Shown one piece after another: positions 9,494-17,853 of a stretch of 64,000 nt of DNA. A program made the translations under genes and the position numbers. Location: the NCBI RefSeq assembly GCF_009903625.1, contig NZ_CP047569.1, positions 82,001-146,000 on the forward strand, given 5' to 3'. The notes beneath the pieces were generated by a model. That model was not told the origin of the DNA. It worked only from the letters and a program-made list of their open reading frames with translations, and searched no databases. This DNA comes from Microbulbifer sp. ALW1 (GTDB lineage Bacteria; Pseudomonadota; Gammaproteobacteria; Pseudomonadales; Cellvibrionaceae). Every line of letters starts with the position of its first letter. Within the stretch, counting starts at the first letter, position 1.

Positions 9494-10720
9494 GTGAAAA
9501 CCTACCTGGTTGGCGGCGCGGTTCGCGACAGACTCCTCCATCGCCCGGTGCACGAGCGCGACTGGGTCGTCGTCGGCGCCACCGAGGCCGAGATGCTGGC
9601 CCAGGGCTTTCGTCCCGTAGGTAAAGACTTCCCGGTATTTCTCCACCCCCAAACTGGCGAGGAATACGCCCTCGCCCGCACCGAGCGCAAAAGCGGCCAC
9701 GGTTACGGCGGCTTTACCGTCTACGCCAGTCCCGATGTCACCCTCGAGCAGGATCTGGAGCGCCGGGATCTCACGGTCAACGCCATGGCGGAAACCGAAG
9801 ATGGCGAGGTTATCGACCCCTACCAGGGCCGCGCCGACCTCGACGCCCGCCTGCTGCGCCACGTATCACCCGCCTTTAGCGAGGATCCGCTGCGTATTCT
9901 GCGGGTCGCACGCTTTGCCGCCCGCTACGCGCCGCTGGGATTTTCTGTCGCCCCGGAAACTATGACGCTGATGCGGGGCATGGTGGATGCAGGGGAAGTG
10001 GAACATCTGGTACCCGAGCGGGTATGGAAGGAAATAAGCCGCGCCCTCACCGAACCCAGGCCAGACATATTCATCCAGGTGCTGCGCGACTGCGGCGCCC
10101 TGAAGGTACTGCTGCCGGAAGTGGACTGCCTGTTCGGTGTACCCCAGCCGCCGCTGCACCACCCGGAAGTGGACACTGGCGACCATATACTGCGGGCCCT
10201 GCGCCAGGCGCCAGCGGACCTGCCGGTACGCTTTGCGGTACTGGTGCACGACCTGGGCAAGGGCATAACGCCGGAGCATGTACTTCCCAGCCACCGCGGA
10301 CACGAGGCCGCGGGACTGCCACTGGTAAAAGAGGTCTGCCAGCGCCTGCGTGTTCCCAACCCGATTACCGCGCTCTCCCTCGGCGTATGTGAATACCATC
10401 TGCACTGCCACAAAGCGTTTGAACTGCGCCCGCAAACCATTCTGAAAATGTTGCGTGCGCTGGACGCCCTGCGGCGGCCGGAACGATTCGAACAGTTTCT
10501 GGAAAGCTGTGAGGCCGATGCCCGCGGCCGCCTTGGCCTGGAGGACAGGGAGTACCCACAGGTCGACTATTTGCGCGCGGCCCGGGATGCGGCCGCCAAT
10601 GTCGATCCCCAGGTCCTGATTGCCGAGGGCTTCCAAGGTGCCGAACTGGGTAAAGCCCTGGATCGGGCGCGACTGCAAGCGCTGACCAACCTGAAAAATA
10701 CCTACGGCACCCCCGGGTAA
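9494..10720 (+). CDS. cca: Multifunctional CCA tRNA nucleotidyltransferase
   Basis: Cca adds or repairs the 3' CCA of tRNAs. The 408-residue protein is the long gammaproteobacterial form (E. coli 412): the class II polymerase N-terminus has [10 protein letters not shown] and the acidic active-site motif [11 protein letters not shown], then [11 protein letters not shown] and [16 protein letters not shown], and a C-terminal HD phosphohydrolase domain with LVHDLGKG. The start is a GTG at 9494 with an AGGGGG site upstream; the protein begins right at the conserved [12 protein letters not shown]. In pseudomonads cca lies beside folK/folB and tsaD; here six further kilobases of other genes sit between. 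Confidence 0.96.
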   Translation: MKTYLVGGAVRDRLLHRPVHERDWVVVGATEAEMLAQGFRPVGKDFPVFLHPQTGEEYALARTERKSGHGYGGFTVYASPDVTLEQDLERRDLTVNAMAETEDGEVIDPYQGRADLDARLLRHVSPAFSEDPLRILRVARFAARYAPLGFSVAPETMTLMRGMVDAGEVEHLVPERVWKEISRALTEPRPDIFIQVLRDCGALKVLLPEVDCLFGVPQPPLHHPEVDTGDHILRALRQAPADLPVRFAVLVHDLGKGITPEHVLPSHRGHEAAGLPLVKEVCQRLRVPNPITALSLGVCEYHLHCHKAFELRPQTILKMLRALDALRRPERFEQFLESCEADARGRLGLEDREYPQVDYLRAARDAAANVDPQVLIAEGFQGAELGKALDRARLQALTNLKNTYGTPG

Positions 10721-10763
10721 AACCCGGCCTGCCGCCGATCATTTCTGCACACGGAATACCACC

Positions 10764-11489
10764 ATGGCCACAGCCCTGATCACCGGTGCCGCCGCCCGAC
10801 TTGGACGCGCCATCGCTGAGGAGTTACATCGGGACCACCAGATAGTGATCCACTACCGGCACTCCTCTCAGGCGGCGCAGTCACTGGCGGAAATACTGAA
10901 TCACCGCCGCGCCAACTCTGCCGTAGCCATACACAGCGAACTGGGTAGTGCGGCGGACTGCCAGCAGCTGGCCACCGCCGCCATCATCTGCTTTGGCGAA
11001 ATTTCCCTGCTGGTAAATAACGCCTCCGCTTTCTACCCGACCCCCATCGGCGACGCCGACGAGCAGCAGTGGGACGAACTGATGGGCAGCAACCTGAAGG
11101 CGCCCTTCTTTCTCAGCCAGGCACTGGCGCCCGCCCTGGCGGATGCCGGTGGCTGCATCGTCAATCTAGCAGACATCCACGCCGAAAAGCCCATGCCCGG
11201 CCATACCATTTACAGCGCCGCCAAAGCCGGGCTGGTGATGATGACCAAGAGCCTGGCACGGGAGCTGGCGCCGCGGATACGGGTCAACGCCGTAGCCCCC
11301 GGTGCGATTCTGTGGCCAGAACAGGAGAGTGAAGGCTATAACAAGGAGCAGATTCTGGCGCGAATCCCCATGCAGCGAAGCGGTGACCCGTCAGACATTG
11401 CGCGTACCGTGCGCTTTCTCGCCGCTGACGCTCCCTATATCACCGGCCAGGTCATCGCCGTAGACGGCGGCCGCAGCCTCAACATTTAA
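10764..11489 (+). CDS. folM: Pteridine reductase / FolM-like short-chain dehydrogenase
   Basis: A 241-residue short-chain dehydrogenase with the NADPH-binding TGAAARLGRAIA motif, LVNNAS, and the catalytic YSAAKAG (Tyr-x3-Lys). The Arg in the first Gly motif and the NLADIHAEKP segment in place of the usual Ser-containing strand are typical of pteridine reductases (FolM/PTR1), which reduce dihydromonapterin or dihydrofolate to the tetrahydro form. Such an enzyme fits the folB-folK genes 6 kb downstream. Substrate assignment within the SDR family remains tentative. Confidence 0.75.
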   Translation: MATALITGAAARLGRAIAEELHRDHQIVIHYRHSSQAAQSLAEILNHRRANSAVAIHSELGSAADCQQLATAAIICFGEISLLVNNASAFYPTPIGDADEQQWDELMGSNLKAPFFLSQALAPALADAGGCIVNLADIHAEKPMPGHTIYSAAKAGLVMMTKSLARELAPRIRVNAVAPGAILWPEQESEGYNKEQILARIPMQRSGDPSDIARTVRFLAADAPYITGQVIAVDGGRSLNI

Positions 11490-11505
11490 AAGCTCGAGGT
11501 ACCTT

Positions 11506-11991
11506 GTGAGCGACAAACAGTTTATTTCCGCCCAGTCACTGCTGGAGGACTCCTTCACCTTGGCCCTGAAAGTCGTCGAGAGCGGCTTCCACCCGGACTA
11601 TATCGTCGGCGTCTGGCGCGGCGGTGCGCCCATTGGCATCGCAGTGCAGGAGATGTTCGATTTTCTCGGCTTCCACGCCGACCACATCGCCATCCGCACC
11701 TCGTCCTATAGCGGCGTCGACCAGCGCAGCAAGGAAGTGATCGTGCACGGGCTCACCTATCTGATCAAACGGGTGGAGTCTCACCAGAAGCTGTTGATCG
11801 TCGACGATGTCTACGACACCGGACTCAGCATTCAGCAGGCGATTACCGACCTGCGCAAGGCGTGCAAAAAGAATACCCCGGAAATCCGCATTGCCTGCCC
11901 CTACTTCAAGCCCACACGCAATCGCACCGATCAGGAGCCGGATTACTACCTGCACAAAACCGACGAATGGCTGGTGTTCCCCACGAATTGA
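11506..11991 (+). CDS. Purine-type phosphoribosyltransferase
   Basis: The 161-residue protein has a type I PRTase fold: the PRPP-binding motif LLIVDDVYDTGLS near residue 100 and a basic pyrophosphate-binding loop VWRGGAP near 38. Length and motifs resemble xanthine/hypoxanthine-guanine phosphoribosyltransferases, which convert free bases and PRPP to nucleotides. The exact base is not decidable from sequence. The start is a GTG with GAGGT upstream. It lies 16 bases after the pteridine reductase gene and is probably co-transcribed. Confidence 0.8.
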   Translation: MSDKQFISAQSLLEDSFTLALKVVESGFHPDYIVGVWRGGAPIGIAVQEMFDFLGFHADHIAIRTSSYSGVDQRSKEVIVHGLTYLIKRVESHQKLLIVDDVYDTGLSIQQAITDLRKACKKNTPEIRIACPYFKPTRNRTDQEPDYYLHKTDEWLVFPTN

Positions 11992-12083
11992 AGGGGCTGT
12001 CTGAAGAGGAAATTCTGGAGAATAAACCGGAATTGCGCCGGCACCAGGCGCTACTAAGAAAGGTAATGAACGGCGAGAAATAA
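11988..12083 (+). CDS. Possible 31-residue small protein overlapping the PRTase stop
   Basis: A frame starting at TTG 11988, overlapping the TGA of the phosphoribosyltransferase, encodes 31 highly charged residues (core GLSEEEILENKPELRR) and ends in TAA at 12083. The charged, helix-like composition looks coding, but there is no clear ribosome site except coupling to the upstream stop. It could be a small helical protein or chance. Confidence 0.3.
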   Translation: MKGLSEEEILENKPELRRHQALLRKVMNGEK

Positions 12084-12116
12084 GCCGATAACCGGCAGCG
12101 AAATACAGAGGGGAAA

Positions 12117-12142
12117 ACGGGCGGCCGCTGTCAGCCGCCCGT
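12117..12142 (-). terminator. Terminator of the HxlR gene
   Basis: A perfect 9-bp stem (12117-12125 with 12134-12142, core CGGGCGGC) is followed by TTTT on the minus strand, 24 bases after the HxlR stop. It may also stop plus-strand transcription. Confidence 0.6.
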
Positions 12143-12165
12143 CCTCGCACCCGCGAACAACAGGC

Positions 12166-12627
12166 TCAGCCAGCCTGCTCTATTGGCTGCCCCTCGTTAT
12201 CCACAAACAGCACATCGCGCACCGTGAGCACCTCGCCGTCGCGATCCTGCACCGCCACCTGCGCAATCGCTTCACCACTAGTGCGTGCGACCAGCTGCAT
12301 GGAATCCTTGTTGCCATTCCAGCGCTCACTCCACTGGCGCAGGGCAACCACCACCGCAAACAGGTCGCGTCCCTTTTCCGTCAGGCGATACTCGTAACGG
12401 GTGCCGTGTTCCCCCACATCCACCCGCGTCATCACCCCGTTTTCCACCAGGCGGGACAGACGGTCACAGAGAATGTTCTTGGCAATTCCCAGGCTCTTCT
12501 GGAAATCACCGTAGCGCCGCGTACCCAGCATCGCCTGCTTGATCACCAGCAGGGACCACCAGTCTCCCACCTCGTTCAAGGCACAGGCGATGGAGCAGCC
12601 CATATCGTCAAATCGTTTACGTGTCAT
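12166..12627 (-). CDS. HxlR-family winged-helix transcription regulator
   Basis: A 153-residue HxlR protein: the N-terminal DMGCSIACALNEVGDWWSLL contains two cysteines in the place where HxlR/YodB-type regulators carry redox- or quinone-sensing Cys. The winged helix follows (YGDFQKSLGIAKNILCDRLSRL; then the wing GTRYEYRLTEKG). A C-terminal extension of about 45 residues goes beyond the usual 110. I chose the ATG at 12627; upstream in-frame starts exist but lack family similarity. It is divergent from an Old Yellow Enzyme gene 139 bases away, which it probably controls in response to electrophiles. Confidence 0.85.
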   Translation of the reverse strand: MTRKRFDDMGCSIACALNEVGDWWSLLVIKQAMLGTRRYGDFQKSLGIAKNILCDRLSRLVENGVMTRVDVGEHGTRYEYRLTEKGRDLFAVVVALRQWSERWNGNKDSMQLVARTSGEAIAQVAVQDRDGEVLTVRDVLFVDNEGQPIEQAG

Positions 12628-12766
12628 GCAAATCAGTATAAGCGAAAAGGGTTGCATTAAAAAACCAAATAAAGTTTCATAACGCAACCTTATTGGTGGC
12701 TACCCCCACATCGGGACCCACCTGTGGATAACTGAAGCGTCTGTAAACGAGATTTCGGAGAGTGAT

Positions 12767-13879
12767 ATGAGCGGTAACCTGGACAGCCTGTTGCGTCCTT
12801 TCGAGCACAAATCCCTGAAGCTGCGCAACCGCGTGGCCATGGCCCCCATGACCCGTACCGCCTCCCCCGGTTACGTCGCCAACGACCAGGTGGCCGGCTA
12901 CTACCGCCGCCGCGCCGAGGGCGAAGTGGGCCTGATCATTACCGAGGGCACCTTCGTGGACGGCAAGGCCGCCAATGGCTACGAGAATGTGCCGGCCATC
13001 TACGGTGACGAAGCGCTGGCCGGCTGGAAGAAGGTGGTCGACGAGGTTCACGCGGCCGGCGGCCAGATCATTCCGCAGCTTTGGCATGTGGGCTCCGTGC
13101 GCAAAGAGGGAACCGGACCAGACAAATCCGTGCCCGGCTACTCCCCCTCCGGCCTGTTCAAGCCTGGTAAAGCCAACGGCCACGCCATGACCAAAGAAGA
13201 CATTCAAGATGTGGTGCGCGCATTCGCGGATGCCGCCAAGGCGGCCAAGGAAGTCGGCTTTGACGGAGTGGAAATCCACGGCGCCCACGGCTACCTCATC
13301 GACCAGTTCTTCTGGGAAGGCACTAACGTGCGTGACGACGAATACGGCGGCTCCATCGAAAACCGCACCCGTTTCGCGGTGGAGATCGTGAAAGCTGTGC
13401 GCGAAGCCGTGGGCGAAGACTTCGCCATCGTGCTGCGCTATTCCCAGTGGAAGCAGCAGGATTACGACGCGCGTCTGGCACACACCCCGGAAGAGCTGAA
13501 GCGCTTCCTGACACCGCTGGTCGAAGCCGGTGTGGATATCTTCCACGCTTCTACTAGACGTTTCTGGGTACCGGAGTTTGAAGGTTCCGACATGAACCTG
13601 GCGGGCTGGACCAAGGAACTTACCGGCAAGCCGGTTATTTCCGTGGGCAGCGTCGGCCTGGACGATGACTTTATTGGCGGCAACAACCAGGGCATGGGTG
13701 GCACAGCCAACCCCACCGGCGTGGAAGAGCTTACCCGCCGCATGGACAACGGCGAATTCGACATGATCGCCGTGGGCCGCGCCTTACTGCAGGATCCGAA
13801 CTGGCTGCAGAAAGTGAAGCAAGGCCGCGAGGAAGAGATAGTGCCATTCACCAAGGAAGCTTTGGCAAACCTGAGCTGA
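12767..13879 (+). CDS. Old Yellow Enzyme family alkene reductase
   Basis: A 370-residue FMN-dependent NADH:flavin oxidoreductase. Typical segments are LRNRVAMAPMTRT near the N-terminus, GVEIHGAHGYLIDQFF with the His pair of the substrate site, and NRTRFAVEIV; the C-terminal FMN-phosphate site is near DMIAVGRALLQDPNW. These enzymes reduce activated C=C bonds of enones, quinones or nitro compounds. The HxlR regulator on the other side of the promoter suggests induction by reactive electrophiles. A GGAG ribosome site precedes the ATG. A 7-bp hairpin (13877-13898) just after the stop may end transcription. Confidence 0.9.
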   Translation: MSGNLDSLLRPFEHKSLKLRNRVAMAPMTRTASPGYVANDQVAGYYRRRAEGEVGLIITEGTFVDGKAANGYENVPAIYGDEALAGWKKVVDEVHAAGGQIIPQLWHVGSVRKEGTGPDKSVPGYSPSGLFKPGKANGHAMTKEDIQDVVRAFADAAKAAKEVGFDGVEIHGAHGYLIDQFFWEGTNVRDDEYGGSIENRTRFAVEIVKAVREAVGEDFAIVLRYSQWKQQDYDARLAHTPEELKRFLTPLVEAGVDIFHASTRRFWVPEFEGSDMNLAGWTKELTGKPVISVGSVGLDDDFIGGNNQGMGGTANPTGVEELTRRMDNGEFDMIAVGRALLQDPNWLQKVKQGREEEIVPFTKEALANLS

Positions 13880-13913
13880 TCGGACACCAGGCCGATCATA
13901 AACCCCGGCCATA

Positions 13914-13930
13914 TTTCACTTCAATTTCAC
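13914..13930 (+). promoter_or_regulatory. Direct-repeat site for the two-component regulator
   Basis: TTTCAC at 13914-13919 and 13925-13930 form a direct repeat with an 11-base period, the spacing OmpR-family dimers use. A -10-like CACAAT starts 11 bases after the second copy, so the site straddles the -35 region of the regulator gene. The same arrangement occurs at 15970-15986. Confidence 0.6.
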
Positions 13931-13983
13931 CGGTAGCTTGTCACAATGTCCAATTATGTGGATAAGAGGACAGGCAGCTGCCG

Positions 13984-14673
13984 GTGAAGCAACTCAAAAT
14001 TCTTCTGATTGAAGACAATCCGACCCTCGCGCGTCAGACCGGTGAATTCCTGGAGGGCCACGGCTGGCAGGTGGATTTCGCCAACGGCGGGCAACGCGGC
14101 CTGCAACTCGCCCTTACCGAAATCTACGACCTGATTCTGCTGGACCTGAACCTGCCGGACATGGACGGCATCGAAGTTTGCCGCCAGCTACGCCAGCAGG
14201 CTCCCGTTGCCACACCGATTCTGATGCTCACCGCCCGCGATGCCTTTGCCGATAAAGCGCAGGGCTTTCACTCCGGCGCAGACGATTACCTTTGTAAACC
14301 CTTCGATCCACGCGAGCTGGCGCTGCGCTGCGAGGCGCTTGCACGGCGCCGGGAGCTACATCGCAGCGATGAAATCAATATCGGTAACTTGCGGATTTCC
14401 GCGCGCCGCCGCGAAGCGACAAGAAACGGGCAGCCACTAAGGCTCACCACCATCACGTTTAATATTCTGTGGGAACTGGCCCGGGCCTACCCCGAGCCAC
14501 TCAGTCGCAGTGAAATCAGCCACCGCATTTGGGGGGACAACCCACCGGACAGCGATGCATTAAAATCCCACATCTACAGTCTTCGTGGTCAGCTCGACCG
14601 CCCCTTTCCCGACCCCATGCTGAAAACCATCAGCAGTATCGGTTTCCGGTTGGAGCAACCGGGTGCAAACTGA
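13984..14673 (+). CDS. OmpR/PhoB-family response regulator
   Basis: The 229-residue regulator has a receiver domain (residues 5-118: acidic pair LIEDN, phospho-acceptor LILLDLNLPDMDG, Lys in YLCKPFDP) and an OmpR-type winged helix (about 128-226). All catalytic receiver residues are present. It starts at a GTG and overlaps the following histidine kinase gene by 11 bases. A TTTCAC direct repeat lies about 55 bases upstream, and an equal one precedes the hydrolase gene after the kinase, pointing to autoregulation and control of that hydrolase. Confidence 0.92.
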   Translation: MKQLKILLIEDNPTLARQTGEFLEGHGWQVDFANGGQRGLQLALTEIYDLILLDLNLPDMDGIEVCRQLRQQAPVATPILMLTARDAFADKAQGFHSGADDYLCKPFDPRELALRCEALARRRELHRSDEINIGNLRISARRREATRNGQPLRLTTITFNILWELARAYPEPLSRSEISHRIWGDNPPDSDALKSHIYSLRGQLDRPFPDPMLKTISSIGFRLEQPGAN

Positions 14674-15937
14674 AATTCCAAAGGGGAGGCTGAAACGCAA
14701 GGTTCTCACGCTCTTCGGGGGATTCACCCTGCTGCTGTGCCTGATCTATTCAAGTATTGGCGTAATCGCTGCCTATGTGATTGAAGATCAGTTGATCGAC
14801 AACCTGATCAAAAGCGAGATCGACTATATCGAGCAGCATTTTCGCGAGCACGGTGAACTGCCTTCACCCAGACTACCGCAGTTCACCCTCTACACCTCGC
14901 CCGCCGAAACGCCGCCGGAGTTTGTAGCCGCACTGGGTGGTGAACGGCGTAGAGCCGAGCTATTTGTTACCGGTCAGGAGCATTACCACCTGCGAGAGCT
15001 GACACCAGAGACAGGCGCGATCCTTGCTTCAGAAGTGGGTAATCTTCTCACGGTATCCAGTCAGTCGGGCCGACTGGTCTGGACACTGATCGCTACCTTT
15101 CTTTGCACAACCGCGCTGGCACTTTGGCTTGCCCATCAACTGATTACCAGTACCGTCCGACCGATTCTCTCTCTCGCGCGAGAGTTGGAATCACAGGCGG
15201 TCAACACCCCCTCTCTGGCGCTAACGACCAGCAACCGCAATGATGAAATCGGTTTTCTCGCACGCACTCTGGAGCGGAATCTGCGCGAACTTCAGCAGGC
15301 GAGACAAAGAGAAGCGGAATTTACGCGCGATGTCAGCCACGAGTTCCGCACCAACCTTGCGGTAGCATCCAATACGATTACCCTCTGCGGGAACAAGGGC
15401 CTGAATGTCTCCGAGACCCAGGAACTGGGTGCAATACTGGCAAACATGAATCGGACGGTAACCACACTGTTGGCACTCGCGAGATCGGAGTCGTTCGCGC
15501 GCAAGACATTTGACCTTCGCCCACTGCTGGAGAGCCGCTTACTGGCACGTCCGGAAATATCCCTCGAAGACAGTTTCGAGGTAGACCTTACCCTACCCGC
15601 CACACTTCCTGTCACAGGCAACCCGCATCTCACGGAGCTGCTTCTGGATATCCTGCTGGATAATGCCATTCGCTACGCGTTGCAGCCCAAGCTCACCATC
15701 TTTTACAGCGGCGATGCCATCGTTTTTGAAAATCCGGTTCGCACTACGTTTGAAACCGCGACCTTGTTTAACGCTGGCGTTCGCGGAGAGAGCAGTAGAG
15801 AGAACAGCGAAGGGATTGGGCAGGGGCTTTACCTGGCAAACCGGATCCTCACCGCACAACAGTGGCATTACGCGGCTGAATGCCATAATGGCACTTTTTC
15901 TATTTCCATATCCGTTTTTTCTGACAAGACACAATAA
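14663..15937 (+). CDS. Sensor histidine kinase with atypical H-box
   Basis: The 424-residue membrane kinase has two transmembrane segments (about 16-38 and 136-158) bracketing a periplasmic sensor of about 95 residues, a HAMP-like linker, a dimerisation/phospho-acceptor helix near residue 225 (FTRDVSHEFRTNLAVAS) and a short HATPase domain with DNAIRYAL and GIGQGLYLANRIL. The H-box reads HEFRTNL rather than the common HELRTPL. Its partner is the overlapping response regulator. The signal is unknown; the divergent sensor resembles none I recognise. Confidence 0.88.
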   Translation: MQTEIPKGRLKRKVLTLFGGFTLLLCLIYSSIGVIAAYVIEDQLIDNLIKSEIDYIEQHFREHGELPSPRLPQFTLYTSPAETPPEFVAALGGERRRAELFVTGQEHYHLRELTPETGAILASEVGNLLTVSSQSGRLVWTLIATFLCTTALALWLAHQLITSTVRPILSLARELESQAVNTPSLALTTSNRNDEIGFLARTLERNLRELQQARQREAEFTRDVSHEFRTNLAVASNTITLCGNKGLNVSETQELGAILANMNRTVTTLLALARSESFARKTFDLRPLLESRLLARPEISLEDSFEVDLTLPATLPVTGNPHLTELLLDILLDNAIRYALQPKLTIFYSGDAIVFENPVRTTFETATLFNAGVRGESSRENSEGIGQGLYLANRILTAQQWHYAAECHNGTFSISISVFSDKTQ

Positions 15938-15969
15938 GCCCGGTACGTATCGCCCTGCTATCCCCGAAA

Positions 15970-15986
15970 TTTCACCCGGGTTTCAC
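15970..15986 (+). promoter_or_regulatory. Second TTTCAC direct-repeat site, upstream of the hydrolase
   Basis: TTTCAC at 15970-15975 and 15981-15986, again with five bases between, lies 45 bases before the hydrolase ATG. A TAGAGT -10-like element starts 11 bases after the second copy, the same distance as at the regulator promoter. Confidence 0.6.
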
Positions 15987-16030
15987 CAACGACTTTGTAG
16001 AGTGCCTTCATCAATCAGGAGGCATTCATC

Positions 16031-16945
16031 ATGAACCATACACCATCCAAATTAGTCAAAGCATCTGCTATTGCCTGCCTGGCAATCTGTTTCCTCGCTC
16101 TGCTCTGGTACACCTTTTTCGCGATAAAACAGCAACCGATACCACAGGATGAAATTTTGGACTCCTACACTTACCAGGCGCCGGAAGATATCAAAATGAC
16201 GTTAAAGGACATCGGCGATAGGAATTATTCTTTTTCCTACAGGAGTTTTGACGGCGCAGTAGTTAACGGGCAAATCAGCTACCCATCGATAGAACAGGAA
16301 AGCTACCCCGTAGTGATCGGCATCTCCGCAATGGGGCGGAGCCACCAACGCTGGTGGACGGGCTCATACAAGGGACGCCCGACAGTAACCCGGGTCAACG
16401 AGATCGGGCGCAGTGCCACCGAGAAAGGTTATGTGGTAGTGGCCATCGACGCACGGTACCACGGCATGAGAAAGGACCCGAAAAAGACACTGCGCTCGAT
16501 AATGAACAACCTGCATTTTTTCGGAGACAAAACCGACTATGAAGAAATGGTCCGGAATACCGTCCAGGACTACCGAGTTCTGATCGACTGGATTCGCACG
16601 CAGAAAAAGCTGGATAGCAGTAACCTGAATCTAGTGGGATACAGTATGGGCGCCCAGATCGCCCTGCTGATCGGCGGGCTAGATGCGGAGATAAACCGGG
16701 TTATCGCGGTGGCGCCACCCTACCTGGATGACAAGACGGCAGCCGTGGCACCAAAAAATCTCGCCTCACGGATCGTGAACCCCGAGGTGCTTCTGATCAC
16801 AGCAAGTGATGATGAATTCGCATCACACAAAGAGAATCAGCACCTCTACACCGCGATTGCAAGCAGTAAGAAGGAACACCTCACTTTTAAAGGCAACCAT
16901 ATTCTTCCCGGCAATTACATCGACGCACTGGTTAGTCGACTGTAG
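16031..16945 (+). CDS. Membrane-anchored alpha/beta hydrolase
   Basis: The 304-residue protein has an N-terminal signal anchor (residues 10-32) and an alpha/beta-hydrolase domain facing the periplasm. The nucleophile elbow is VGYSMGAQ near residue 205, the oxyanion region VIGISAMGRS near 96, and the late acid/His pair lies in TASDDEF and KGNHILP. Substrate is unknown; the family includes lipases, esterases and acyltransferases. A strong AGGAGG site precedes the ATG. Its own promoter region carries the same direct repeat as the two-component operon upstream, so it is probably an output gene of that system. Confidence 0.8.
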   Translation: MNHTPSKLVKASAIACLAICFLALLWYTFFAIKQQPIPQDEILDSYTYQAPEDIKMTLKDIGDRNYSFSYRSFDGAVVNGQISYPSIEQESYPVVIGISAMGRSHQRWWTGSYKGRPTVTRVNEIGRSATEKGYVVVAIDARYHGMRKDPKKTLRSIMNNLHFFGDKTDYEEMVRNTVQDYRVLIDWIRTQKKLDSSNLNLVGYSMGAQIALLIGGLDAEINRVIAVAPPYLDDKTAAVAPKNLASRIVNPEVLLITASDDEFASHKENQHLYTAIASSKKEHLTFKGNHILPGNYIDALVSRL

Positions 16946-16961
16946 GCGCGCGCAGATGAAC

Positions 16962-17459
16962 TCAGGCAGCGGGCCAATCAAACGCCACCGGCCACAGCTT
17001 CTGCGAATCCTGATCGTATTCATCCCACAGTTGCAGGTACGTTTTATCTGCAACGGGATGCAGGATATCCGGCGCCAGTTCCGATATCGGTAACAGCACA
17101 AAGGCATTCTTGAGGATCTCACCACGGGGCAGTTTTACCCCGTCCACTTCACCGGTGAGCTCGTCGTAGGTCAGGATATCGATATCCAGGGTGCGGGCGC
17201 TGAACTTGGGGCCGCTGCGCAGGCGGCCGTTATCGTCTTCGATATGGCGCAGGCGCAATGCCAGCTCACCAACCGATAATTCGGTATCGATGGCGGCGAC
17301 CAGGTTATAGAAGTTATCGCCATCGAAGCCCACCGCTTCGCTTTCATACACCTGTGACATACGCAGATCGCCGAACGCTTCTACCAATGCGTCCAACCCC
17401 GCGCTCAGATTTTTTTCGCGATCAATATTGCTGCCCAGGCTCAGGTAAACGGTCGCCAT
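16962..17459 (-). CDS. folK: 2-Amino-4-hydroxy-6-hydroxymethyldihydropteridine pyrophosphokinase
   Basis: FolK transfers pyrophosphate from ATP to 6-hydroxymethyl-dihydropterin in folate synthesis. The 165-residue product starts with MATVYLSLGSNIDRE and carries the folate-binding strand YESEAVGF, and the signature GPKFSARTLDIDILTYD, LPRGEILKNAFVLLP. The start at 17459 is one base after the folB stop, so the two are translationally coupled. An in-frame upstream start would overlap folB and is not needed. Confidence 0.93.
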   Translation of the reverse strand: MATVYLSLGSNIDREKNLSAGLDALVEAFGDLRMSQVYESEAVGFDGDNFYNLVAAIDTELSVGELALRLRHIEDDNGRLRSGPKFSARTLDIDILTYDELTGEVDGVKLPRGEILKNAFVLLPISELAPDILHPVADKTYLQLWDEYDQDSQKLWPVAFDWPAA

Positions 17460-17460
17460 C

Positions 17461-17829
17461 TCAGGCCTCCGAGGTCTGCTTTTGTCCACGCTCAATGATC
17501 ACGCCCACGTCACGGGCACCGCGTACGGCGCCGGGTTTGGACAGGCGCAGGCGCAGCCAGCTCACATTGAATTCCTTGCGCACGATTTCCGCGGCCTGCT
17601 CGGCCATGGTTTCCACCAGCAGAAATTCACTGCCTTCGATAAACGCGATCAGACGCTTGGCCACCGCCTTGTAGTTGAGGGTGTGCTCGATATTGTCGGT
17701 GCGTGCGGCCTCACGGATATCAAATGCCATCTCAAGATCGAGGCTGACCGTTTGCTTTACTTCCCGCTCCCAGTCGTAGATCCCGATAATGGTGTCGACC
17801 TTGAGATCGCGGATATAAACGATGTCCAA
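17461..17829 (-). CDS. folB: Dihydroneopterin aldolase FolB
   Basis: FolB converts dihydroneopterin to 6-hydroxymethyl-dihydropterin and glycolaldehyde. The 122-residue length is typical. Conserved features are the start MDIVYIRDLKVDTIIGIYDWER with the active-site Glu, the segment LLVETMAEQAAEIV and the substrate-binding KPGAVRGARDVGV. It lies 24 bases after tsaD and one base before folK. In pseudomonads plsY often lies between tsaD and folB; here it is absent. Confidence 0.93.
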   Translation of the reverse strand: MDIVYIRDLKVDTIIGIYDWEREVKQTVSLDLEMAFDIREAARTDNIEHTLNYKAVAKRLIAFIEGSEFLLVETMAEQAAEIVRKEFNVSWLRLRLSKPGAVRGARDVGVIIERGQKQTSEA

Positions 17830-17853
17830 AACTAATCTCCTTTTATTCCGCTC

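Noticed and set aside
9494..9862. Minus-strand frames covering the start of cca
   Set aside because: No family features; they oppose a clear Cca N-terminus.
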